Source: Streptomyces sp. NRRL B-24484 (GTDB lineage: Bacteria; Actinomycetota; Actinomycetes; Streptomycetales; Streptomycetaceae). From it: a DNA stretch of 64,000 nt. The notes beneath the pieces are model-generated. The model was not told the origin of the DNA and did not search any database. It worked only from the letters and a program-made list of their open reading frames with translations. Positions 21,895 to 30,685 of this stretch are shown here, piece after piece (position 1 is the stretch's first letter; each line of letters begins with the position of its first letter). The position numbers and the translations under genes are program-made. Location of the stretch: the NCBI RefSeq assembly GCF_000717715.1, contig NZ_JOAI01000001.1, positions 310,001-374,000 of the forward strand, written 5' to 3'.

Positions 21895-22479
21895 TCAGCC
21901 GTCCAGCTCCGTGAGGAAGGCCAGGGCGGTGGCCCAGGTGCGGTCGGCGGCCTCCTCGTCGTAGTCGGGGAGCTCGGGGTCGGTGTAGATGTGCCCGGCA
22001 CCGCGGTAGCGGTGGACCTCGACGTCGGCACCGGCCTTGGTCATCCGCAGGTACCAGGCGTTCAGCCAGTCCTCCGGCTCGAACGGGTCGGGCTCGGCGA
22101 CGTGCAGCTGGACGGCGACGGAGGTGGCGGCGTCGTCGCGGATGTCGGAGGTGCCGTGCAGCAGGAGCAGGCCGGCGGCGTTGGTGTCCGCGAGGGCGAG
22201 GTTCTGGGCGAGGGCCGCGCCGAGCGAGAGGCCGGCGTAGACCAGGCCGGGCCCACCCTGGCCGAGCAGCGGGGCGGCGGCGTGCACGGCACGGCGCAGC
22301 AGTTCGTCGGTGGTGATCTCGTCCTTGTACGCCATGCCGTCCTCGACGGTGTCGAAGACCCGGCCGTCGTACAGGTCGGGGGTGTGCACCTCGTGTCCGG
22401 CGGCGCGGAGCCGGTCGGCCGCGGCGTGGACGGCCGGGCGGAGTCCGTAGGCGGAGTGGAAGAGGACGATCTGGGCCAC
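21895..22479 (-). CDS. Dienelactone hydrolase family alpha/beta hydrolase
   Basis: 194-residue cytoplasmic hydrolase. The nucleophile elbow is GLSLGAA with Ser85; classical dienelactone hydrolases use Cys here, so the chemistry may be that of a serine esterase. The acid is likely in 'HVAEPDPFEP' and the histidine in 'YRGAGHIYTDP' (family pattern G-x-x-H). 'DLYDGRVFDTVEDG' near residue 35 is characteristic of the family. ATG at 22479 follows GGAGCATCCC. It is first gene of a two-gene unit with DUF3052. Substrate unknown. Confidence 0.9.
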   Translation of the reverse strand: MAQIVLFHSAYGLRPAVHAAADRLRAAGHEVHTPDLYDGRVFDTVEDGMAYKDEITTDELLRRAVHAAAPLLGQGGPGLVYAGLSLGAALAQNLALADTNAAGLLLLHGTSDIRDDAATSVAVQLHVAEPDPFEPEDWLNAWYLRMTKAGADVEVHRYRGAGHIYTDPELPDYDEEAADRTWATALAFLTELDG

Positions 22480-22557
22480 GGGATGCTCCTGCGTGCTGGG
22501 AGACGTGATCGGGGACGGTGCGGTCTCCCATGATCCCCCACGGTGCCGGCAAAGAGC

Positions 22558-22592
22558 GTGCCCGGCCCGCCGGGGTGCGGCGGGCCGGGCAC
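22558..22592 (-). terminator. Terminator of the collagenase-type protease gene
   Basis: Perfect 14-bp inverted repeat (22558-22571 and 22579-22592, GTGCCCGGCCCGCC and complement) with a 7-nt loop, 20 bp beyond the protease stop codon. Confidence 0.85.
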
Positions 22593-22612
22593 GGGCATCG
22601 GAGGTGGCGGGG

Positions 22613-24937
22613 TCAGGAGGTCTCGACCCAGACCCCGTCGAAGCCCTGCTTGGCGTGGAGGCTGACGAAGTTCCAGCCGGCGGGCGGGTTGGTCACGGTG
22701 AGCGTTTCGGCGTTGCCGGTGCCGGCCGACCTCGTGGTGTAGGCGCCGGTGGTGGCCCAGTTGGCGTTGCTGTAGTAGAGGTCGGCGTCGCCGGTGCCGC
22801 CGCCGCTGGTGACGGTGAGGCGGGCGGTGCCGGCCGGGACCCACAGGTAGAGGTAGCGGTAGTCGCCGGTGGGCGAGGCGAGGTTGCTGCGGCGGCAGCC
22901 CGGCTCCAGGCGGCGGGTGTCGGGGGCGGTGCACTCGGGGCGGCCGCAGCCGGTGGGGGTGCAGCTGCCGAGCCAGCGGTCGAAGTCGGCGTCGTAGCGG
23001 GTGCCGATGGTGCCGGTGAGCAGGGTGCGGGCGCCGGCCCAGTCGCCGGTGCGGTAGCGGGCGAGCAGGGTGTCGACGTCGGCCCGGTGCGTCTCGACCA
23101 TGTAGCGGACGGCCAGGTAGCCCCAGTTGTAGATGCGGGTGGAGTCGGCGTTGTCGTAGGTGGTGTCGAAGAGGGTGCTGAGCCGGTAGGTGTGCTTGCC
23201 GGCCTGGGTGAGGGCGTCGGTGTAGACGGCGCCGCGGTAGGAGTAGGAGACGTACTCGGCGAAGCCCTCCACCCACCAGACGGTCGGGGTGGCGGTGCCG
23301 GCCGCGAAGTCGCCGTACATGTCGAAGCGGCCGTCGAGGTAGTGGGTGTACTCGTGGTTGAGGTTCCAGATCTGGAAGTCGGGGCGCAGCCACTCGGCCT
23401 CGTGGGCGATGAACCGGGGCTGGTTGCCGGCGGCGGCGGGGTCGCCCTCCAGGTACATGCCGCCGTTGTCGGTGCTGATGCCGTAGATGGCTCCGGCGTA
23501 GGTGCGGTAGTCGGTGCTGGAGTGGAAGACGACGACCTCGATGGTGGTGTTGCGGTCGTCGGCGACCGGGCCGTTGTCGCGAACGATGCCGTGCACGTAG
23601 GCGTCCTGGCCGGCGAGACTGGTGCAGGTGGCGGTGAGCTGGTCGGCCGTCATCTGCTGGGCGAGGATGCGGATGCTCGGGCTGCAGGTGCGGGTGACGG
23701 TGAGGACGGCGGCCTTCAGGCGGTTCGCGAGGTCGCAGGTGCCGTAGTAGGCGCACTGGGCGGCGTCGTACTCGGCGGCCATCTCGGCGAGGCCGACCCA
23801 GAGCTGGGCGGTGGTGCCGGTCATCGCGGTGCGGCCGAGCAGGTCCTTGACCAGCGGGCGGACGGCGGTCTGGAGTTCGGGGTGCTGGAGGAAGCGGGCG
23901 AGTTCCCGGCCGGCGTTGGAGACCAGGTAGCCGCGGTCGCCGCCGAGCATCCCGAGGTGGGCGGTCGCGAAGGCGCCGAGGGTGTCGAGGACGCCGTGGT
24001 CTGCGGTGACGGTGGCGACGAAGTCGGGTGACTGGTGGCCGCGCCAGAGCACCGTGAAGGTGTTGTTGACGGCGTTGAGCATCCACCAGGAGGCGTCGTA
24101 GCGGGTGTCGTAGTCGGTGAGCAGCCGCCGGACGACGGCGAGGTAGCGGGCGTTCTCGCCGGAGCTGTCGATCAGGGTGACGGCCTCGGAGAGGGTCTGG
24201 CCGTTGGCGTCGGTGACGTCGCGGGAGTGCGGGGCGGCGAAGAAGGCGTCGAGGGCGGCGCGGATCGAGCCCTGCAGGGTGGTGCCGTAGCTGCCGACGT
24301 CGCCGGAGTGGTACCACTGCACGTAGTAGCCGGCCCGCAGGTAGAGCACCAGTTGGGCGGCGGAGGTGCTGTTGTCGCCGGGGTAGGCGGTGGAGACGTC
24401 CCGCAGGGCGTCGGCGACGGAGACCATCTGGGCCTCGCGGAAGGCGCCGCGGGCGTCCGTGCCGGTGAGGGTGAACAGGGTGTTGATGCAGCCGGTGTCG
24501 GCGGCCTTCACGGCCTGGACGAGGGCGGCGCCGGTGCGGCCGGTGAAGTCGCCGACCGAGCAGGCCGCGGCCGTGGTGCGGGGCGCGACGGCACGGGCGT
24601 CGGCGGAACGGGAGTCGGCGGTGCGGGGCTTGTCCCGCCGGGTGGCGGCGGCGTCGTAGGCGGGCTGGGGAGCCCGTTCGGCAGGGCGGGAGAGGGTGGC
24701 CTCGGCGGGGGCGAGTGCCGTCCCGGGCTGCTGGACGGTGGCCGGGCTCGGCGCGGGGCCGGTGGCGCCGGCAGTACCGGAGCGGCTGGTGGCGGGGTGC
24801 TGCGGGGTGCTCGGGGCGGCCTGGCTGGGGGTGGAGAGCAGCAGACCGAGCGTCAGGCAGCAGACGAGGGCGAGGGCGAGGGCGAGGGCGAGCCGTCGCA
24901 GGGCGCGCAGGGGTGAGGGTATCCGGGAGGTGTGCAC
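22613..24937 (-). CDS. Secreted collagenase-type (M9) zinc metalloprotease with PPC domain
   Basis: 774 residues. A basic start (RIPSPLRALRR) and a long hydrophobic core give a signal peptide to ~residue 40. A low-complexity Ala/Thr/Pro region runs to ~140, then an M9 N-terminal activator-like helical domain. The zinc site is HEYTH (H528, E529, H532), followed by GRFDMYGDF and the glutamate in WWVEGFAEYVSY. The C-terminal ~115 residues form a pre-peptidase (PPC) beta-sandwich (RYLYLWVPAGTARLTV ... GWNFVSLHAKQG). GTG start after GGAGG is chosen. It should degrade collagen-like or other extracellular protein. All expected zinc ligands are present. Confidence 0.92.
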   Translation of the reverse strand: MHTSRIPSPLRALRRLALALALALVCCLTLGLLLSTPSQAAPSTPQHPATSRSGTAGATGPAPSPATVQQPGTALAPAEATLSRPAERAPQPAYDAAATRRDKPRTADSRSADARAVAPRTTAAACSVGDFTGRTGAALVQAVKAADTGCINTLFTLTGTDARGAFREAQMVSVADALRDVSTAYPGDNSTSAAQLVLYLRAGYYVQWYHSGDVGSYGTTLQGSIRAALDAFFAAPHSRDVTDANGQTLSEAVTLIDSSGENARYLAVVRRLLTDYDTRYDASWWMLNAVNNTFTVLWRGHQSPDFVATVTADHGVLDTLGAFATAHLGMLGGDRGYLVSNAGRELARFLQHPELQTAVRPLVKDLLGRTAMTGTTAQLWVGLAEMAAEYDAAQCAYYGTCDLANRLKAAVLTVTRTCSPSIRILAQQMTADQLTATCTSLAGQDAYVHGIVRDNGPVADDRNTTIEVVVFHSSTDYRTYAGAIYGISTDNGGMYLEGDPAAAGNQPRFIAHEAEWLRPDFQIWNLNHEYTHYLDGRFDMYGDFAAGTATPTVWWVEGFAEYVSYSYRGAVYTDALTQAGKHTYRLSTLFDTTYDNADSTRIYNWGYLAVRYMVETHRADVDTLLARYRTGDWAGARTLLTGTIGTRYDADFDRWLGSCTPTGCGRPECTAPDTRRLEPGCRRSNLASPTGDYRYLYLWVPAGTARLTVTSGGGTGDADLYYSNANWATTGAYTTRSAGTGNAETLTVTNPPAGWNFVSLHAKQGFDGVWVETS

Positions 24938-25036
24938 GTGGGGGCCTCCGGGCCGGGTGAATCGGCCGCGTGGGGGCGGCCGTTGACGGTGACGGGCAGG
25001 GCGGAGCGGTCCGCACGGCTCCGCTGTCCGTGAAGG

Positions 25037-25064
25037 TGTGACATGTACAATTGCACGCGTCACA
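25037..25064. promoter_or_regulatory. Inverted-repeat operator candidate upstream of the protease gene
   Basis: TGTGAC (25037-25042) and GTCACA (25059-25064) form an inverted repeat around the palindrome TGTACA (25044-25049). It lies 100-127 bp upstream of the protease GTG and ~150 bp upstream of phoD. The regulator is unknown; the half-sites resemble Crp but the 16-bp spacing does not. Confidence 0.35.
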
Positions 25065-25178
25065 TGGCATGGGAAGTCCTCGCGCAGGCCCAAGTTCGCT
25101 TCGCAGACGCCCAGTTGGGCTTGAGCTGCAGCGAAGCGGCGTGGACATGAAGAGTCAGGGAATAGTCGTCCCAAAGTA

Positions 25179-25206
25179 TGGACATCTGATTACCAGCCAG
25201 TAGCCT
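25179..25206 (+). promoter_or_regulatory. Promoter of phoD, probably leaderless
   Basis: TGGACA (25179-25184), 16-bp spacer, TAGCCT (25201-25206). The GTG start at 25215 is 8 nt after the -10 and has no Shine-Dalgarno sequence, so the transcript probably begins at the start codon. Confidence 0.4.
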
Positions 25207-25214
25207 CTGACGCT

Positions 25215-26879
25215 GTGACAGAGACCCCCGACCCCGTGTTCCCCGCCGTCGCCCGGCCGCGCCGCCGCCGCGTGCTGAAGGCCGCCGCCCTCACCGCCGG
25301 TGCGGCCGTCCTGCCGATCGCCGCGGGCACCGCGCCGGCCACCGCCGCCACCGCCCCGCAGTTCCTGCACGGCGTCGCCTCCGGCGACCCGCTCGCCGAC
25401 GGCCTCGTGCTCTGGACGAGAGTGACGCCCACCCCGGACGCCGTCCCCGGCTCCGGCGCCGGCCCGGCCACCGACGTGGTCTGGCAGATCGCCACCGACA
25501 GGTCGTTCACCTCGGTGCGCGCCAGCGGCACGGTCACCACCACCGCCGCCACCGACCACACGGTCAAGGTGGACGTCCGCGGCCTGACCGCCGACACCGT
25601 CTACTGGTACCGCTTCACCGCCGGCGGGGCCTCCTCCCCCGTGGGCCGCACCCGCACCGCCCCGACCGCCGACGCCGCCCTCGACCGGCTGCGGCTCGGC
25701 GTCGCCTCCTGCGCCAACTGGGAGGCCGGCTACTTCTCCGCGTACCGCCACCTCGCCGCCCGCGGCGACCTCGACGTCTTCCTCTTCCTCGGCGACTACA
25801 TCTACGAGTACAAGACCGGCGAGTTCTGCGCCGCCGGCAAGGTCGTCCGCCCGCACGACCCCGCGCACGAGATCACCACCCTCGCCGACTACCGCACCCG
25901 GCACGGAAAGTACAAGACCGACCCGGACCTGCAGGGCCTGCACGCGATCGTGCCGACCGTCGCCATCTGGGACGACCACGAGTTCGCCAACGACGCCTGG
26001 TCCGGCGGCGCCGAGAACCACACCCCCGGCACCGAGGGCGACTGGTCGGCGCGGATGGCCGCCGCCAAGCAGGCGTACTTCGAGTGGATGCCCGTCCGCC
26101 CGTCGATCGCCGGCACCACCTACCGCCGGCTGCGCTACGGCAAGCTCGCCGACCTGCACCTGCTCGACCTGCGCTCGTTCCGCTCCCAGCAGGTCAAGGT
26201 CGGCAGCGGCGACGTCGACTCCGCCGACCGCACCATGACCGGCCGCGCCCAGCTCGACTGGCTGAAGTCCGGCCTCTCCGCCTCCGACACCACCTGGCGG
26301 CTCATCGGCAACGAGGTGATGATCTCCCCCGTCGCCTTCCTGTCGCTGCCGGACTACCTGCTGCGGCCGATCGCCAAGCTGCTCGGCCTGCCCGGCGAGG
26401 GCCTCGCGGTCAACCCGGACCAGTGGGACGGCTACACCCACGACCGCCGCGAGCTCCTCGGGCACCTGAAGAACAACGGCATCGGCAACACCGTCTTCCT
26501 CACCGGCGACATCCACTCGGCCTGGGCCGCGGACGTCCCGAGCGAGGCCGCCACCTACCCGGCCTCGGGCAGCGTCGCCACCGAGTTCGTCGTCACCTCG
26601 GTCAGCTCCGACAACATCGACGACTACCTCAAGGTCGCCCCGCAGACCCTCTCGCTGGTCGCGGCCGCCGCCATCCAGGCCGCCAACCGCCACATCAAGT
26701 GGGTCGACCTCGACTCGCACGGCTACGGCGTCCTCGACATCACCCCGCAGGCCGTGCAGATGGACTACTACATCCTCTCCGACCGCACCCGGCGCGACGC
26801 GACCACCAAGTGGACCCGCTCCTACCGCACCCGCACCGGCACCCAGCAGGTCGAACGGGTCTGGTCCCCCGTCAAGTGA
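25215..26879 (+). CDS. phoD: Alkaline phosphatase D (PhoD), Tat-exported
   Basis: A 554-residue secreted phosphodiesterase/phosphatase that needs Ca/Fe in characterised relatives. The N-terminus has a Tat signal ([11 protein letters not shown], Ala-rich core, cleavage near TAATA). A PhoD N-terminal beta domain spans ~50-150 ([21 protein letters not shown]). The metallophosphatase core shows [28 protein letters not shown] and LTGDIHSAW, giving the metal-binding Asp/Asn/His set. PhoD genes are commonly part of the PhoP regulon in Streptomyces. I did not see a clear PHO box in the 277 bp upstream, so phosphate control is only family knowledge. Confidence 0.94.
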   Translation: MTETPDPVFPAVARPRRRRVLKAAALTAGAAVLPIAAGTAPATAATAPQFLHGVASGDPLADGLVLWTRVTPTPDAVPGSGAGPATDVVWQIATDRSFTSVRASGTVTTTAATDHTVKVDVRGLTADTVYWYRFTAGGASSPVGRTRTAPTADAALDRLRLGVASCANWEAGYFSAYRHLAARGDLDVFLFLGDYIYEYKTGEFCAAGKVVRPHDPAHEITTLADYRTRHGKYKTDPDLQGLHAIVPTVAIWDDHEFANDAWSGGAENHTPGTEGDWSARMAAAKQAYFEWMPVRPSIAGTTYRRLRYGKLADLHLLDLRSFRSQQVKVGSGDVDSADRTMTGRAQLDWLKSGLSASDTTWRLIGNEVMISPVAFLSLPDYLLRPIAKLLGLPGEGLAVNPDQWDGYTHDRRELLGHLKNNGIGNTVFLTGDIHSAWAADVPSEAATYPASGSVATEFVVTSVSSDNIDDYLKVAPQTLSLVAAAAIQAANRHIKWVDLDSHGYGVLDITPQAVQMDYYILSDRTRRDATTKWTRSYRTRTGTQQVERVWSPVK

Positions 26880-26886
26880 CGTCGGC

Positions 26887-26923
26887 GTGCCCGCCCGCGG
26901 CAGGAGAGGCCGCGGGCGGGCAC
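26887..26923. terminator. Terminator between phoD and the RING/TerD-like gene
   Basis: Perfect 15-bp inverted repeat (GTGCCCGCCCGCGGC at 26887-26901, complement at 26909-26923) with a 7-nt loop. Convergent genes on either side. Confidence 0.88.
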
Positions 26924-26972
26924 CCGACACCCGTGCCCGGGCGGTCGCTCGACGGGCCCGAGCGCCCCGGGG

Positions 26973-29636
26973 CTACGACTCGCGGGGCGCGAAGCGGGCC
27001 AGCAGGTCGCCGGCGGTGAGGCGTTCGACCTCCGCCGGGGCGGCGTCGAACGGGCCCGGGTAGAGACGGTAGGCCGCACCGGCGAGCTTCTCCGGCGCCG
27101 AGACGTCGCCGTCCACCAGGGCGACGAACGCCCTTGTGCCGGCCAGGCGTTCGGTGGCGGTGGCCCGCTCAATGGCGTCCGGGCCGACCAGCTGCCGCAG
27201 GCGGGCGGCGAAGGACTCCACCGGCTCGTCCTCGCGCCGGCGCCAGCTCCGCAGCCCCGCGCCGTCCCGGCCGCGGACGAGCACCTCGTCGGCGCCGGCG
27301 GCGGCCTGCGCGACGGCGAGGTCCCAGAGGGTGGCCCGGTTGCCCGGGGAGAAGTGGTCGAGGACGTCCTTGGAGAGCCGGCCGACCTCCTCGCTGTACC
27401 GGCGGACGCTGTGGAAGCCGCCGTCCGCCCCGGTGTTGAGGTCCGTCCAGGTGTAGCGGCGGTCCGCCAGGTCGACGATCATCGGGACGCAGACCTTGGC
27501 GTCGCCCATCAGGTCGAGCCGCTGCCGGACGGCCTTCGGGTCGTAGTGGCCGGCGCCGCGGTCGGCCGCGGAGAGCTGGATGAAGCCGGCGAAGGCGTCG
27601 GTGAGCTGCTCGAAGGCGACGTCGTTGTAGCTGAAGACGATCATCACCGCGTAGCGGCTGCCGGCAGCGGCGAGCCGCCCGAGGTCCAGGTCGACGAACT
27701 CGGTGGCCCCGTGCGGCGGCGGCGCGGAGACGAAGTCCCCAGAGTGGACGGCCGCCCGGTCGCCGTGCACCAGCTCGGTGTAGTCGCACAGCCCGGTGAA
27801 CCGCCACTCGGCGTCGTACAGCGCGACCGACAGGTCGAGGTCCACCCGCAGGTGCTCGGGCTGCATCCAGTGCAGGAACAGCCGCAGGCGCTCGCCGGCC
27901 GGCAGCCGCTGCCGGCTGCCGCGCGGGACGGCGACCAGGGTCTTGGCGGCGGCCCGCTCGGCGAACGGCACCACCAGGTCGGCGAGGCCCTCGTCGACCA
28001 GGGCGAGGTCGTAGCGCTCCCCCGCGCACCGCCGCAGCAGTTCCGCCTCCACAGCGGCCACGACGGGCCGGGCGAGTTCGGCCGGGACGACGGTGCCGTG
28101 GTCCTCCCGGGCGTGCGCCAGGGAGACGGTGCCGCGCGGGAAGTACAGCCGGCGCTCGCCCTCTTCGCGGTGGCCGCGCAGCCGGCCGTAGGCGCCGAGC
28201 AGCGGGCCGGGGGCGGCGCCGCGCAGGGCGTCGGTGACGGTGCGCAGCACGTCCGCGGGCAGCGGTTCGGCGGGGGCGGTGGCGGCCTGCACCCGGAGCA
28301 GGTGGTGCAGGCGCCGGGCGAGTTCGCCGGGCCGGGCGGCCAGGGCGCGGGCCGCGCCGGCGACGTCCCCGGCGGCGAGCCGGGACTCGACCCGGCCGGC
28401 GAAGCCGGTGAAGCCCAGCCTGGTGCGGCCGCCGGTCTCCACCACCCGCAGCGGGTGCGGCGGTTCGGCGAGCTCGGCGCCGACCGGGTGCTCCCGCAGG
28501 TCCGTCCCGCGCAGCAGCACGAAGGCCGCGGCGATCGTCGGGTAGCGGTCCCGGTACTCGTACGGGTGGAGGAGTTCGCCCGCCCGCAGCCAGGCGGAGC
28601 GGTGGCGGCGCAGGTCCTCGGCGAGCGAGGGCAGCGGCAGGCCGTCGAGGATCGCCAGCAGGCCGCGGCGCAGCGGGCGGGGCAGGTTGCGCAGCCGCAG
28701 CCGCCGGGCGGTGGCGGGCAGCAGGTCGGGCTCGGCGCCGGACCGGCACCAGAGCAGCCGCAGCACGTCGGTGGCGGTGTCGATCCGTTCGGCGAGCACC
28801 GGCAGGGCCGCAGCCGGGTCGCGGCGCAGCAGGGCGGTGAGGACGACGGCCTTGGTCTCGCGGACGGGGATCTGCGCGGGCAGGCGTGCGGTGAGGTCGT
28901 CGGGGGCGAGGGCGAGCAGTGCGGCGAGGTCCTCGCGGTCCTGCGGGGCGAGCGGGGTGCGGCGGGCGAGCAGCCGGGTCAGTTCGGCCAGTGCGACGTC
29001 CGGGGTCGCGCCCTCGGCGAGCCGCAGCGGGCGGAGCGTCTGCTCGCCGCCGAACTCCTCGGCGGCCTTGCGGCCGGCCGGGTTGTCCTCGCCGAGCCAG
29101 GGTTCGTCGGCGAGCGGGGTGTCGCACAACGGGCAGCGGTCGCCGCGTCCTTCGGCCGTCAGGCCGTCGTGGCAGCCGGGGCAGAGCAGGTGGGCGCAGG
29201 GGGCGAGGGCACTGATGCCGGCCTCGGCGCCCGTCCGGCCGCAGTGCGCGCAGGGCTGGCGCGGCTGGTTGAGCAGGAAGGCGCGGATGCTGCGCGAGTA
29301 GAGGATGCGCGCGTGGTCGGGCACCGCGTCCGGGAACCGGTGGAACAGGGTGAGGTGTCGGCGGTCGGCGCCGAGCAGGTGGTCGATCCGGGCCAGCAGT
29401 CCGGTGCCGGTGGCGGCCAGCGCCGTGGGCGTGAGCCGGGCCAGGGCGCTCCGCAGCGCGGCGGTGAGCAGGTAGCCGCGCTGGGCGAGGTCGGCGTCCA
29501 GGGCGACCAGGCCGGCGGTGTTCCACGGGTCCGCGGCGGGCAGCAGTCCGCCGGTGGGGACGCAGACGGCGCCGCGCCGGCGGAGCAGGAACGAATCGAG
29601 GTCGACGTCGACGTCAGCCGAGGCGACTCGGGTCAT
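26973..29636 (-). CDS. RING-finger protein with TerD-like C-terminal domain (MXAN_6230/SCO0854 family)
   Basis: 887 residues, no export signal. A Cys-rich treble-cleft/RING-like finger lies at ~130-190: CAHCGRTG, then CAHLLCPGCHDG and CPLCDTPL. A long helical repeat-like middle part (~230-560) follows. The C-terminal third contains 'LRLFLHWMQPEHLRVDLDLSVALYD' and 'AVMIVFSYNDVAFEQL', the strand and acidic Ca-binding pattern of TerD/CABP stress proteins. The named family is known only as a RING-domain family; ubiquitin-like ligase activity in bacteria is not established. ATG at 29636 is preceded by ACGGAGAATCC. Its 179-bp leader is a purine-rich tract. Function unknown. Confidence 0.82.
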   Translation of the reverse strand: MTRVASADVDVDLDSFLLRRRGAVCVPTGGLLPAADPWNTAGLVALDADLAQRGYLLTAALRSALARLTPTALAATGTGLLARIDHLLGADRRHLTLFHRFPDAVPDHARILYSRSIRAFLLNQPRQPCAHCGRTGAEAGISALAPCAHLLCPGCHDGLTAEGRGDRCPLCDTPLADEPWLGEDNPAGRKAAEEFGGEQTLRPLRLAEGATPDVALAELTRLLARRTPLAPQDREDLAALLALAPDDLTARLPAQIPVRETKAVVLTALLRRDPAAALPVLAERIDTATDVLRLLWCRSGAEPDLLPATARRLRLRNLPRPLRRGLLAILDGLPLPSLAEDLRRHRSAWLRAGELLHPYEYRDRYPTIAAAFVLLRGTDLREHPVGAELAEPPHPLRVVETGGRTRLGFTGFAGRVESRLAAGDVAGAARALAARPGELARRLHHLLRVQAATAPAEPLPADVLRTVTDALRGAAPGPLLGAYGRLRGHREEGERRLYFPRGTVSLAHAREDHGTVVPAELARPVVAAVEAELLRRCAGERYDLALVDEGLADLVVPFAERAAAKTLVAVPRGSRQRLPAGERLRLFLHWMQPEHLRVDLDLSVALYDAEWRFTGLCDYTELVHGDRAAVHSGDFVSAPPPHGATEFVDLDLGRLAAAGSRYAVMIVFSYNDVAFEQLTDAFAGFIQLSAADRGAGHYDPKAVRQRLDLMGDAKVCVPMIVDLADRRYTWTDLNTGADGGFHSVRRYSEEVGRLSKDVLDHFSPGNRATLWDLAVAQAAAGADEVLVRGRDGAGLRSWRRREDEPVESFAARLRQLVGPDAIERATATERLAGTRAFVALVDGDVSAPEKLAGAAYRLYPGPFDAAPAEVERLTAGDLLARFAPRES

Positions 29637-29815
29637 ACGGAGAATCCCCCGGGGGATGCGAAGGCGGGAGAGGAAGAAGGGGGGCGGAGAGGGGGCGCGC
29701 TGGTTCTTTTCGAAGGGGAAGGAGAAGGAAGCACGCCGCGGAGCCGCCCGCATCCGCGACCCTAGGACAACCCCGCCCGGGGCCGCCAGCGATTAAATCC
29801 CGGCCCTGCGGGGCG

Positions 29816-30685
29816 TCAGGAGACCACGTCCTTGCGGGCGAAGCCGCGGAAGGCGAGCGCGAGCAGGACGATCGCGTAGGAGACCGAGAGCGAGACGCCC
29901 TGGATCATGCCGCCCCATTCGAGGTGGGGTTGGAGGGCGTCTGCCCAGGCGTACTGCCAGTGCGCGGGCAGCCACTCGCGGAGGTCGCCGAGGGCGGTGA
30001 CGGCGTCCAGGACGCCGGTGATGATGGAGAGGAAGACGGCGCCGCCGACCGCACCGAGCGGGGCGTCCGTCGCGGTGGAGAGCCAGAACGCCAGGGCCGC
30101 GATCACGAGTTCGGCGAGGATCAGGTAGCAGACGGCGATTCCGAGCCGGGGCAGCGCGGTGGCCGCGGGCAGGCTGGTGCCGGTCGGCAGCTTCAGGTCG
30201 CCCCAGCCGTAGGCGGCGGTGCCGACGGCCAGCCCGACCAGCGGCAGCAGCACGATCGCGGCGGCGGAGAAGGCCAGCCCGACGGTGAACTTGCGGGCCA
30301 GCAGCCGGGCCCGGGGCACCGGCGCGGCCAGCAGGTAGCGCAGCGAGGACCAGCCGGCCTCCGAGGCCACCGTGTCGCCGCAGAACAGCGCGACCGGGAT
30401 GACCAGCAGGAAACCGGTGCCCATGAAGAGAAGGGTGGCGGCGAAGTTCGGCCCGGAGGAGGTGGCGAGTTCGATGAAGGTGGTGCGGTCCGGCCGGTCG
30501 GGGGTGCCGCCGATCTGGAAGGCCGCGAGGATGACGAACGGCAGTGCGGCGAGCAGCCCGCCGATCACCAGGGTGCGGCGGCGCCGCAGCTGGCGGACGG
30601 CCTCGACGCGCAGCGGCAGGGTGCGGCGGGCCGCGTAGCCGGTCGCCGCCTGCTCCGCGGCAGGAGCGGGTGCGGTGCTGCTCAT
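29816..30685 (-). CDS. ABC-2 type transporter permease
   Basis: 289 residues with about six membrane helices: residues ~38-58 (LVIGGLLAALPFVILAAFQ), ~85-110, ~150-175, ~200-222, ~225-250 and ~262-285. 'LRYLLAAPVPRARLLARKF' is the typical ABC-2 amphipathic/loop segment. The ATG overlaps the stop codon of the upstream hydrolase-ATPase gene (ATGA, 30682-30685), so the two proteins are coupled and should form one transporter. Cargo unknown. Confidence 0.9.
   Translation of the reverse strand: MSSTAPAPAAEQAATGYAARRTLPLRVEAVRQLRRRRTLVIGGLLAALPFVILAAFQIGGTPDRPDRTTFIELATSSGPNFAATLLFMGTGFLLVIPVALFCGDTVASEAGWSSLRYLLAAPVPRARLLARKFTVGLAFSAAAIVLLPLVGLAVGTAAYGWGDLKLPTGTSLPAATALPRLGIAVCYLILAELVIAALAFWLSTATDAPLGAVGGAVFLSIITGVLDAVTALGDLREWLPAHWQYAWADALQPHLEWGGMIQGVSLSVSYAIVLLALAFRGFARKDVVS

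Noticed and set aside
25037..25064. Crp-type binding site
   Set aside because: TGTGA/TCACA half-sites are present but the 16-bp gap does not fit the 6-bp spacing of Crp; kept only as an unassigned inverted repeat.
22062..25148. Minus-strand 1028-codon Arg/Pro-rich frame overlapping the collagenase gene
   Set aside because: Out-of-frame translation of the protease gene; lacks any motif.
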